Of a stretch of 13,674 bases of DNA, positions 6,689 to 12,734 are shown piece by piece (the stretch's first letter is position 1; each line of letters starts with the position of its first letter). Both the position numbers and the translations under genes were made by a program. Below the pieces are notes generated by a model that was not told where the DNA came from, searched no databases, and saw nothing but the letters and a program-made list of their open reading frames with translations. The DNA is from CAZUNO01 sp964621445 [NCBI: Candidatus Hadarchaeota archaeon]. Its GTDB lineage: Archaea > CAYQAE01 > CAYVLA01. The DNA lies in assembly GCA_964621445.1 (NCBI GenBank), contig CAZUNO010000045.1, positions 1 to 13,674 on the forward strand, in the 5' to 3' direction.

Positions 6689-7668
6689 TTTGTGGTGGTG
6701 AGGTGGTTAAGCTTACTGACTTGAGGATTAGGTGGTTGATGAGGCGGAAAGAGGGAGGGGGAGGACGCACAGGAAGATGGCCAGGGTGTATGGTATCACG
6801 CCTAGACAGCTCCAATAGCTGTGGGCTTAGTACAGGTCCACTGAAGAGATGTCCACTCTCAAGAAACCAGGTAGACCCAAGAAGCCTCCTGACCCGGTGG
6901 AAGAGGAGATGGTTCTGGGGATGTGGCACATGCACCAGGTGTGTGTGCGGTCATACTGGAACACCTGATCCAGAAGGAGCATGACAGGAGGATACCGCAT
7001 AATTGTATTCACAGGATCCTTATGAAGCATGGCTATCCGGTGCGATAGGAAGCATTCCATGTCTCTGTGGCATGGATTGGTACGAGATGAACAAGATCGA
7101 TCCACAGCTCGGAGAATGGCTGTTGACGGTGCAGGACGACTCCTCGAGGAAGATCATGAATTTCGGCGTGTTCGATAACGCTACCTCCAGGCATAGCGTG
7201 GAGGTTCTAGACAAAGCTATCCGTAGGCGCGGTGCTCCGGACGAGGTGATCACCGATAAGGGTGTACAGTTCTACGCTATGGATGGCAAGTACAAGAAGA
7301 ATGGGTACAACGAGTTCGAGAAGTACCTACAGGCCCACGGCATTCGGCACATACTGGCCAGGACCAGGCACCCCCAGACCAACGGTAAGATAGAACGCCT
7401 CTTCCAGATCATGGCCAGCCAGGTAAGCTACCACACATCTCTCAACGACATGATAGAGTAGTACAACACCAAGAGACCCCGCATGAGTCTAGGGATGGCC
7501 ACACCGGAAGAAGCCTTCTGGAACAGGATGAGCATGGAGAGAATGCTCGGACAGACCAGCCACATACTCAACCCAGAACACTTCACCCCAGACCAAACAC
7601 CGAGATGAAGACATGACCAACACCAACCAAAAAACACCAAACACAGAGGGGCGAAATAATAATGGGAT
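6664..7668. mobile_element. Decayed IS481-like insertion sequence
   Basis: About 1.0 kb bounded by imperfect terminal inverted repeats. The left end from 6664 (atccgaaaattatttcacc) and the reverse complement of the right end from 7668 (atcccattattatttcgcc) match at 20 of the first 26 positions. Inside is a transposase relic with an integrase core. I do not see a clear target-site duplication, consistent with age. The ends fit IS481-type size. Confidence 0.6.
6703..7608 (+). pseudogene. IS481-like DDE transposase, multiply disrupted
   Basis: The relic reads through three frames in all. KLTDLRIRWLMRRKE and then RKMARVYGITPRQLQ are the N-terminal helix-turn-helix; LKKPGRPKKPPDPVEEEM is the linker. 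ILEHLIQKEHDRRIPHN and IHRILMKHGYPVR are the second HTH. The integrase core follows with GMDWYEM (first D), DEVITDKGVQFYA (second D), HPQTNGKIERLF (E) and YNTKRPRMSLGMATPEEA. Reassembled length is about 300 aa, normal for the family. Disruptions are frameshifts near 6765, 6945 and 7065 and in-frame stops at 6816, 6828, 7046 and 7459, all TAG. The last replaces the tryptophan usually preceding YN..RP. The element cannot make an active transposase as written. The family name (IS481 rather than IS3 or another rve group) rests on motif pattern only. Confidence 0.75.
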
Positions 7669-7699
7669 AAGACACCTGCAATATGTTTTGGGAAAGCAT

Positions 7700-7777
7700 T
7701 TAGGTCACGATGATGTTCCCGTCGGGAACATCGATGTACGGTCCTTCCCTGCCGTAGGCGACCTTGAACCTCGGCAA
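7700..7777 (-). CDS. Possible 25-aa remnant beside the IS
   Basis: A minus-strand frame from TTG 7777 to TAA 7700 reads PRFKVAYGREGPYIDVP and ends DGNIIVT. The sequence has the look of a beta-rich protein C-terminus, but a TAA lies immediately upstream in frame. It is more likely a relic of a gene lost at the IS insertion site than a real small protein. It contains the inverted repeat at 7712-7732. Confidence 0.2.
   Translation of the reverse strand: MPRFKVAYGREGPYIDVPDGNIIVT
7712..7732. repeat. Perfect 9-bp inverted repeat (hairpin)
   Basis: gatgttccc-gtc-gggaacatc forms a strong 9-bp stem with a 3-nt loop. It lies about 120-140 nt upstream of the next gene. It may be an operator or an RNA hairpin; alternatively it is an accident of a relic coding for IDVPDGN on the minus strand. 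Confidence 0.4.
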
Positions 7778-7805
7778 AGGTTAGGAATTGGCAGGGGACC
7801 ACCAA

Positions 7806-7816
7806 TATTTTTTTAT
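7806..7816 (+). promoter_or_regulatory. TATA-like tract upstream of the 288-aa gene
   Basis: tatttttttat ending 35 nt before ATG 7852. The spacing suits a short leader, or the second in-frame ATG at 7870 with a longer one. Confidence 0.35.
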
Positions 7817-7851
7817 TAGTAAGGCTCACCCGAGTTTCGGGAGACGCGTAG

Positions 7852-8718
7852 ATGCGGGAAGCTTTCGGCATGGATGCCAGCTTGATTTCCATTATTCTCA
7901 TCGTTCTCATAACCTCGGCTCTGGTGGTGTTCACCTTGGCACAGGAGGATATCGAATCCCCGGTGGAAGTCCTGAAGAACATATACCCGGAGAAGATGTA
8001 CAGTCAGGCCTCGGTGACAACCAGGGAGAAGATGGATTTCTCCTTCACGGTGGCCGCTAGGAGGGAGATGAAATCTCTTGAGATTCAATATGTTACCTTG
8101 ATCGAGACGGATCCACCGGCTACATCTTTGCAGCCGGGTTCTCCTCTGGAGCAGATAGCTGAAAATATCAGTACCATTGCCACCTTGAGCCGGGAGAGCC
8201 AGAACCCCTACCTTGAACGGGAGGTAAGGCCCCTTGACGTTCACTTTCAAAACACCAATTATCAGGGACTTTTCTATGATTTTCCGGTCGTTAGGTACTA
8301 CTCAACCTCCGACACGACCGATCAAGTGGTAACTTCATTTCTGATTCTGGATAACGGCACCAATATCCTGTACTTTGAGGGAATATCGGATTTCTATATC
8401 CACCGGTTGGGTCGCTACGCGAGCACCTCCATTCCCGCTGAGGAGAGAAACCGGAGTTCGATTGACGGCCTGAGAATTCGTAGAAATGAGAACGTCACTT
8501 ACTTCTCCTCGGCTCCGGATGTGCCCTCGGATTGGCTACCCATAACCTCGGTTCCCGAGAAGGGGAGGGTTGTTTTTCGGGATGTGGAGAAACATGACAC
8601 CTTTTCCATCGATTTCACAATAGAGATACCCAGGAGGCCCGCGGGGGTCTCGGGTCATGTTATAAGGGTTTATGCGGACGGCGAGTTGTCGGCGATGAGG
8701 CTAAACTTGGTGGAGTGA
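7852..8718 (+). CDS. Membrane-anchored extracytoplasmic protein, family unknown
   Basis: A 288-aa protein. Residues 9-30 are strongly hydrophobic (SLISIILIVLITSALVVF) and form a signal anchor; the remaining ~258 residues are predicted outside. The outer part is rich in beta-type alternation and has several N-x-S/T sequons (ENIST, DNGTN, RNRSS, ENVTY), compatible with archaeal N-glycosylation. No cysteine is present in the outer part, and I recognise no catalytic motif or family. ATG 7852 is the first start; ATG 7870 would shorten the cytoplasmic side by six residues and is also possible. The gene is followed after 5 nt by the GATase-like gene, so the two are probably co-transcribed and act together at the cell surface. 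The IS and relics lie just upstream, so this may once have been part of a longer operon with the gene at 4356. Confidence 0.75.
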   Translation: MREAFGMDASLISIILIVLITSALVVFTLAQEDIESPVEVLKNIYPEKMYSQASVTTREKMDFSFTVAARREMKSLEIQYVTLIETDPPATSLQPGSPLEQIAENISTIATLSRESQNPYLEREVRPLDVHFQNTNYQGLFYDFPVVRYYSTSDTTDQVVTSFLILDNGTNILYFEGISDFYIHRLGRYASTSIPAEERNRSSIDGLRIRRNENVTYFSSAPDVPSDWLPITSVPEKGRVVFRDVEKHDTFSIDFTIEIPRRPAGVSGHVIRVYADGELSAMRLNLVE

Positions 8719-8723
8719 TGTAG

Positions 8724-9695
8724 TTGAGAACCGAGATGTCAATTCTTGTTGTCATTTTTCTAATCCTGGTTCCTACCGTCAGCTGTGCTGAGTTATTCGA
8801 GCCCCTGGTAGTGGTTTACGCCGGAAAAATGGATTACGGGGAGGCCCTGGTCTCCATCATCAACCAAACCGGTACCAGGGCCGTGTTGGCCGAGAGCGAC
8901 TGCGTGCTTAAGTCATTGATCAGTTTACCCCAAGTCAGGTGCGTGGTTATAGCCGCCCAGAACCCGTCCGATTTTGATTTTCTAAGGCAGTTTTCACCAA
9001 TTATGGTTCGGTATTTTCGTCAAGGTGGGTCATTGGTCGGTATCGGTCCCTGTTGCGGCTCTGATATTGAGGAACTTTCCACCACCGTCTTCCCGGTAGG
9101 CGGTAACGCCACCGGAAAGGGACGCCCCATCGATGGTTCATTCGGTTCCAAATACGTGTTGTCCAAGGTCCTGGAACCCATCACCGGATCGCTTCCCTCG
9201 AGTTTCGTGGTAACTCAGAGCGAGTTCGTATACCGAAAGGGGAAGGAGGGCGCCTTGGGCCCCTATAGCGATCTGGGAGAGACAGGGGTTCTCTACAGGG
9301 ATGAGACCACAAATGCGCCCATGGTGGTTACCCTTGAGGGCGAAGATGGGGGGAGAACCGTTTCCATGCCTGGCTGCCGGGTAGCCAATGTCGAGCGGCT
9401 GCCATTCTATTGGGAGCGTCTGGTCGATGCGGATGAATTCAAGAATCTCTTACAGGGATCGGTGACCTGGGCAATGGAGGGCTGCCGGCGCTACGGAGAG
9501 ATGGCCGAATCGGCCGAGCAGGATCTAGAGCAGGAAGGTGAAAGACTGCAGAGCGTGGTGGAAGCGGGCGATGAACTAAGGGAGAAGTCAAGGCAAAACA
9601 GAATTATGCTTCTGGCATTTTTGTGGTCGGCGGCTATAGTTTTTCAGGCGTTCCTGGTTTTCAAATATATAATTCCCGCGTTGCGAGAGACCTAG
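8724..9695 (+). CDS. Exported, membrane-anchored GATase-like protein (second)
   Basis: A 323-aa protein with the same plan as the product of 4356-5603. It has a signal sequence (hydrophobic 6-17, then TVSC at 18-21, matching TVQC in the other), then an alpha/beta domain with VRCVVIAAQNPSDFDF and MVRYFRQGGSLVGIGPCCG, where a GATase-like turn would lie. A charged coiled-coil segment (about 255-288) and a C-terminal membrane helix (about 291-316) follow. I see no complete amidotransferase triad. TTG 8724 has GGAG eight bases upstream; ATG 8736 in the same frame is an alternative that removes four residues. It starts 5 nt after the unknown 288-aa gene. The shared layout suggests divergent paralogues or two subunits of one surface complex. 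Family naming is less secure than for the first protein. Confidence 0.65.
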   Translation: MRTEMSILVVIFLILVPTVSCAELFEPLVVVYAGKMDYGEALVSIINQTGTRAVLAESDCVLKSLISLPQVRCVVIAAQNPSDFDFLRQFSPIMVRYFRQGGSLVGIGPCCGSDIEELSTTVFPVGGNATGKGRPIDGSFGSKYVLSKVLEPITGSLPSSFVVTQSEFVYRKGKEGALGPYSDLGETGVLYRDETTNAPMVVTLEGEDGGRTVSMPGCRVANVERLPFYWERLVDADEFKNLLQGSVTWAMEGCRRYGEMAESAEQDLEQEGERLQSVVEAGDELREKSRQNRIMLLAFLWSAAIVFQAFLVFKYIIPALRET

Positions 9696-9742
9696 CTACA
9701 ATCTCCTTTAAACGGTCGCTTCGTCCTCGATAGTGGTTCTTC

Positions 9743-9945
9743 CTATCCCATTAGGATTATTCCGTCCCGGGAGCGGATCACCTCGTCGTCAGGCGGGCTC
9801 GTAATACTTCGGTCCGGGTGATCGGCCTTGACAAAGATAACGAGCGTTGCCCCGGTTCCTGGCCTAGGCTGACCAAAGCCTCGGCCACGGTTTTCCCGTC
9901 AATGGGAGTTGCTTTTACCTTGGATTCCCGCAGGTCGGCACGTCG
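9743..9945 (-). pseudogene. RCK_C/TrkA-C-like domain remnant, frameshifted
   Basis: On the minus strand one frame reads VKATPIDGKTVAEALVSL. After a frame change near 9850 the next reads GATLVIFVKADHPDRSI, then SPPDDEVIRSRDGIILMG, ending at TAG 9743-9745. The pattern (G-x-T hydrophobic strand, then PxxDxVIxxxDxIxLMG) is that of the RCK_C (TrkA-C) domain found at the C-terminus of potassium-transport regulators and other proteins. In intact domains that site is usually GD rather than RD. A TGA at 9946-9948 lies just upstream. It is the broken tail of a gene that otherwise is gone; an AmrS-like gene sits immediately upstream on the same strand. Confidence 0.5.
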
Positions 9946-10026
9946 TCAACCAAATTGGAGACATTTGCTCAAAACCGAGCTAGCTAGCATCCTTCCGGTC
10001 AAGGTCCCGGAGCGATCACCCTTGCT

Positions 10027-11157
10027 CTAACGGAGAAGATGTTTGTTCCCCACCCTCACCCTTTCTAGTCCCTGGTCCTGGGCGACCTCCTGGGCCCTGA
10101 ATGCCAGGTCCCTCTCGGTTGTTGGTAGATCGCTCAGTTTGTAGGCTGGGGCAAAGGCCAGCAGCGAGTAGGGGATGGAGGGATCGATCCCGCTTATGAA
10201 CCGGGCGATCCTAGCCACCTCCTCCACATCTATGTACCCGGGCACCAGGAGGGTCGAGGCCCGCAGGAAGGGCGGTTCCTCCCTTCGGGAGTGGAGCTCT
10301 CCTAAATGCCTGAAGTTGTCGTAGGTGGGCTGGTTGTCCAGGCCGGAAAGGACCCGGTTCAGGTTACCGTCCCGGGCCTTGAGGTCGAACTTGATCCCGC
10401 CCCCGCTCTCCAGTGAGATCTCGGCGATCTTCTCCAGCCAGCGAGGAGAGAAATTGCCGTTGGCCTCCAGACATATCCTGAACATCCTGTCCTCCCCCCT
10501 CGCCTTGTCCCTCAACACCCTGGACACCCTGTGGACGAAGGGCGACTGTGGCTCGGGGGTTCCCCCGAACCAGCACAGACAGGTGATGGACTCGTCGGAC
10601 AGGACCTCCTCCACCAGGTCCTCGGCGTCAAGCAAGGGACGTCCCTGTGATGCCATCCGGTGCCAGCTGGTGTTTTGGCAGTACAGGCAGTCATAGCAGC
10701 AGGTGCCTAGGAACACCGCGGCGTTGTTGTATCCCGTATCTCCCTGTGGGGTCTTGGCGTAGCTCGGGTACCCCGAGCCCGTTCCGCCCGCACAGCACCA
10801 GCCGGGGATGCAGTTGGTGGGGTGAGGGTCCCTGTACCAGGACCCCACCGCCGTCCGGGAAGTTCCAGGATCGCGCACCAATTTTCCCTCAACGTTCCGG
10901 GAGAGGTTACAGTAACCACGTTCCCCCTCGGGGATTCGACAGTTGTTGGCGCAGTGAGTACACTCCGCCCCCTCCCGATCCCTGGGAACGGCCGGGGGAA
11001 GTCCGATGGCTCTTCTGCTACGGGCGTGGACCCCGTCCGCGATCTCGAGAGCCCTATCGGGCCGGTCGCGAATGCAGTTCAGGCAAACTGATAGCACTCT
11101 GGAGATCTTGTCGCTCTCCCGGCCACAGAGCTCACATCGTCCCTGTATCCTAAACAA
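10027..11157 (-). CDS. amrS: Radical SAM protein, AmrS/PflA-like, with N-terminal zinc-ribbon-like segment
   Basis: A 376-aa radical SAM enzyme. The cluster motif is C153-x3-C157-x2-C160 in GTCCYDCLYCQN, followed by CLCWFGGTPEPQSP (the GGEP-like SAM-binding region) and GGGIKFDLKA. Upstream, ECTHCANNCRIPEGERGYC (65-83) is the usual N-terminal signature of AmmeMemoRadiSam radical SAM (AmrS) proteins. This protein carries an extra leading segment with C8-x2-C11 and C25-x2-C28, which looks like a zinc ribbon, and further cysteines at 116, 121 and 122. The family also resembles pyruvate-formate-lyase-activating enzymes; the substrate is unknown, and the AmmeMemoRadiSam partners (A and B proteins) are not in the window. 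The start is TTG 11157; a TATA-like tttataga on the + strand at 11199-11206 (minus-strand tctataaa) lies about 45 nt upstream. It is probably monocistronic. Confidence 0.85.
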   Translation of the reverse strand: MFRIQGRCELCGRESDKISRVLSVCLNCIRDRPDRALEIADGVHARSRRAIGLPPAVPRDREGAECTHCANNCRIPEGERGYCNLSRNVEGKLVRDPGTSRTAVGSWYRDPHPTNCIPGWCCAGGTGSGYPSYAKTPQGDTGYNNAAVFLGTCCYDCLYCQNTSWHRMASQGRPLLDAEDLVEEVLSDESITCLCWFGGTPEPQSPFVHRVSRVLRDKARGEDRMFRICLEANGNFSPRWLEKIAEISLESGGGIKFDLKARDGNLNRVLSGLDNQPTYDNFRHLGELHSRREEPPFLRASTLLVPGYIDVEEVARIARFISGIDPSIPYSLLAFAPAYKLSDLPTTERDLAFRAQEVAQDQGLERVRVGNKHLLR

Positions 11158-11198
11158 GTTCTTTCCAGTCCCTCCCCGATCTCCCCCTTCGGCCGGGG

Positions 11199-11206
11199 TT
11201 TATAGA
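11199..11206 (-). promoter_or_regulatory. TATA-like box for the radical SAM gene
   Basis: Minus-strand tctataaa about 45 nt before TTG 11157. This leaves room for a leader of roughly 20 nt that contains the purine-rich ggggaggga, a possible ribosome binding site. Confidence 0.45.
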
Positions 11207-11585
11207 ATGCTGTCCTTTGGGATGCAAGTGAGAGCGTTTCCTCGATGGGGTTGTTGACTTCCCGTGTTTCGAAGTCGATCTAAACGAGATCCCAGCCAAG
11301 AATCTTGAGCCTCTGAAACCATAATCAAAGGGCGGATTATCGGGGGCACAATGACCTGAGAGCAAGGAGCAGCCTTCAAAACCGAACAATTCAGAGATGT
11401 GGACCCTCTTCAAGCTGATCTCGCCGACATCCAATAATCGGTCTAAACCTGGCCAAAACTGGGAGCGATACCAGGACTCAGGGAGACCCAAAGGGAGTAG
11501 CAACGACAATCCTTGTTCCTATGAATGGAGAGAGAATGTAAGCCTGGTGAAGGGTTATCAAACCTATCATTGGCTAAAACCCGCA
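11207..11585. other. Divergent intergenic region, possible relic sequence
   Basis: About 380 bp between the divergent promoters. Two + strand runs look faintly coding: AAFKTEQFRDVDPLQADL ending at a TAA near 11438, and NLAKTGSDTRTQGDPKG ending at a TAA near 11540. A minus-strand open frame covers the same bases. None has family character, so I call no gene. Confidence 0.25.
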
Positions 11586-11595
11586 CATATTTTTA
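11586..11595 (+). promoter_or_regulatory. TATA-like box for the TasA-like gene
   Basis: catattttta centred about 32 nt upstream of ATG 11623, consistent with an archaeal promoter and a very short leader. Confidence 0.5.
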
Positions 11596-11622
11596 GTTCC
11601 TCTGTGCTAGGGCGAAGACAGA

Positions 11623-12237
11623 ATGAAGAGAAGGACGTTATTGGCCATCCTTATTCTGGTGCTCGTCCCCCTTCTAGGCACCGGGATATACTACTACACC
11701 GGGGATGGGACCGATGAGGACATCAAATCCATAGCCAGCATGTTCACCGGCGGCCGGCTGGAGATAGAGCTGTCCACACGGGATGCCCCCTTATCCTGGG
11801 AGAATTCCGCACCCGGCCAGGTTCATAACCAGAGCATCACCGTGAAAAACACCGGTAGCCTTAAGGTGGATCGTCTCTACCTCAGGGAGGCCAACTATAC
11901 CTGGAACGGCTCCGCCGATCTGTCCGAGGTGGTCCAGGTGTCGTACTTCAAGGAATATATTGATGGGGAGCCGGTGGGTTACCTTGAGGGCGGTAGGTAT
12001 GAGGAGCAGCAGGGGCTGGGGAACGGAGACGGGGTTCTTACCTTAAGCGAGCTGTTTGCCGCCTCTACGTCCGGTAACCCTGGATGGGATATATCCAGGG
12101 ATGTGGATCTGGAGCCGGGGTCATCGTACAGGCTTGAAATGGGTTTCGAGTTCCTGGAGTCGGCTGGTAACCGGTACCAGGGCTGCTCGTGTAGTTTTGA
12201 TTGGCTGGTGATGGCCGCTCAGGGAAACGAGGAGTAG
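11623..12237 (+). CDS. TasA/camelysin (CalY)-like secreted surface protein
   Basis: A 204-aa protein. Residues 1-24 are a signal sequence: basic MKRR, then the hydrophobic TLLAILILVLVPLLGTGIY. The mature part fits the TasA/camelysin (peptidase M73-like) family: an early GRLEIELSTRDAP strand, then SITVKNTGSLKVDRLYLR (the NTGSL motif typical of the family), then DVDLEPGSSYRLEMGFEF near the end. A closing CSC pair (C188, C190) may form a disulfide or bind metal. In bacteria such proteins form extracellular fibres after SipW signal-peptidase cleavage; archaeal homologues are also found near SipW-like peptidases. No peptidase lies in the window. The gene has its own promoter, ends in TAG, and converges on the DUF5658 gene with 19 nt between. 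Fibre formation here is an inference. Confidence 0.75.
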   Translation: MKRRTLLAILILVLVPLLGTGIYYYTGDGTDEDIKSIASMFTGGRLEIELSTRDAPLSWENSAPGQVHNQSITVKNTGSLKVDRLYLREANYTWNGSADLSEVVQVSYFKEYIDGEPVGYLEGGRYEEQQGLGNGDGVLTLSELFAASTSGNPGWDISRDVDLEPGSSYRLEMGFEFLESAGNRYQGCSCSFDWLVMAAQGNEE

Positions 12238-12256
12238 GACTAGGCCCGGTTCAGGC

Positions 12257-12601
12257 TCATTGGAGGAGCAGTATGATCCTCACGTTGGAGACCACGACCA
12301 TGAACAGCACCAGGTCGGCGAGAACCAGGAAGTACTTGAGCACCTGGCGGTGTTCCCTGATGGTGAAGAGGGCACCGATAACGATTGCCGATAGCATCAG
12401 TTTATAGGTCAGGAAGGGGGTGACCCCCAACGACAGGACGCTTCTTACTGCTGGATTTATCTCCCTGGCCTCACCGAAACCCGCGTCAGCTCCGTGGGCC
12501 ATGAGTGTGGTTCCCGTGTCCCATAGACCGAATAGGAGGATGAAGATCACCAGCAGGAAAATATTGGTCTCCTGAACCACTCTCCATATTCGGTGGGCCA
12601 T
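12257..12601 (-). CDS. DUF5658 family small membrane protein
   Basis: A 114-aa integral membrane protein with about three helices: residues 13-31, 60-80 and 86-113. The segment LWDTGTTLMAHG followed by EINPAVRSVL is the DUF5658 signature (D..T..L...G...E.NP near the first membrane helix). The function of the family is unknown. ATG 12601 lies 24-29 nt after a clean TATA box, giving a leaderless transcript. It converges with the TasA-like gene. Confidence 0.75.
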   Translation of the reverse strand: MAHRIWRVVQETNIFLLVIFILLFGLWDTGTTLMAHGADAGFGEAREINPAVRSVLSLGVTPFLTYKLMLSAIVIGALFTIREHRQVLKYFLVLADLVLFMVVVSNVRIILLLQ

Positions 12602-12623
12602 GGAGACAGGGAGGGAAAGTTTG

Positions 12624-12630
12624 TTATATA
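12624..12630 (-). promoter_or_regulatory. TATA box for the DUF5658 gene
   Basis: Minus-strand tatataa, centred 26 nt upstream of ATG 12601. This is the clearest archaeal promoter in the window and supports leaderless transcription. Confidence 0.6.
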
Positions 12631-12734
12631 CTGGGCGGTTGGGATTCAGCCCTCGTCTAAAGCTTGTCGCACCTTTCCTGTAAACCTCGCAAAAGCACCA
12701 TGTCCCGGGGCGCCGAATTCACATGGAGCGCCCT

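Noticed and set aside
7816-8250. 144-aa minus-strand frame over the start of the 288-aa gene
   Set aside because: Shadow frame; the + strand frame has the signal anchor, sequons and operon context.
9818-10030. 70-aa + strand frame
   Set aside because: It is antisense to the RCK_C-like remnant, which has the recognisable pattern.
10647-11153. 168-aa + strand frame opposite the radical SAM gene
   Set aside because: Arg/Pro/Ser-rich shadow of a GC-rich gene; the minus strand has the full radical SAM motif set.
11150-11509. 119-aa minus-strand frame upstream of the radical SAM gene
   Set aside because: No family character, overlaps the gene start in another frame and covers both divergent promoters.
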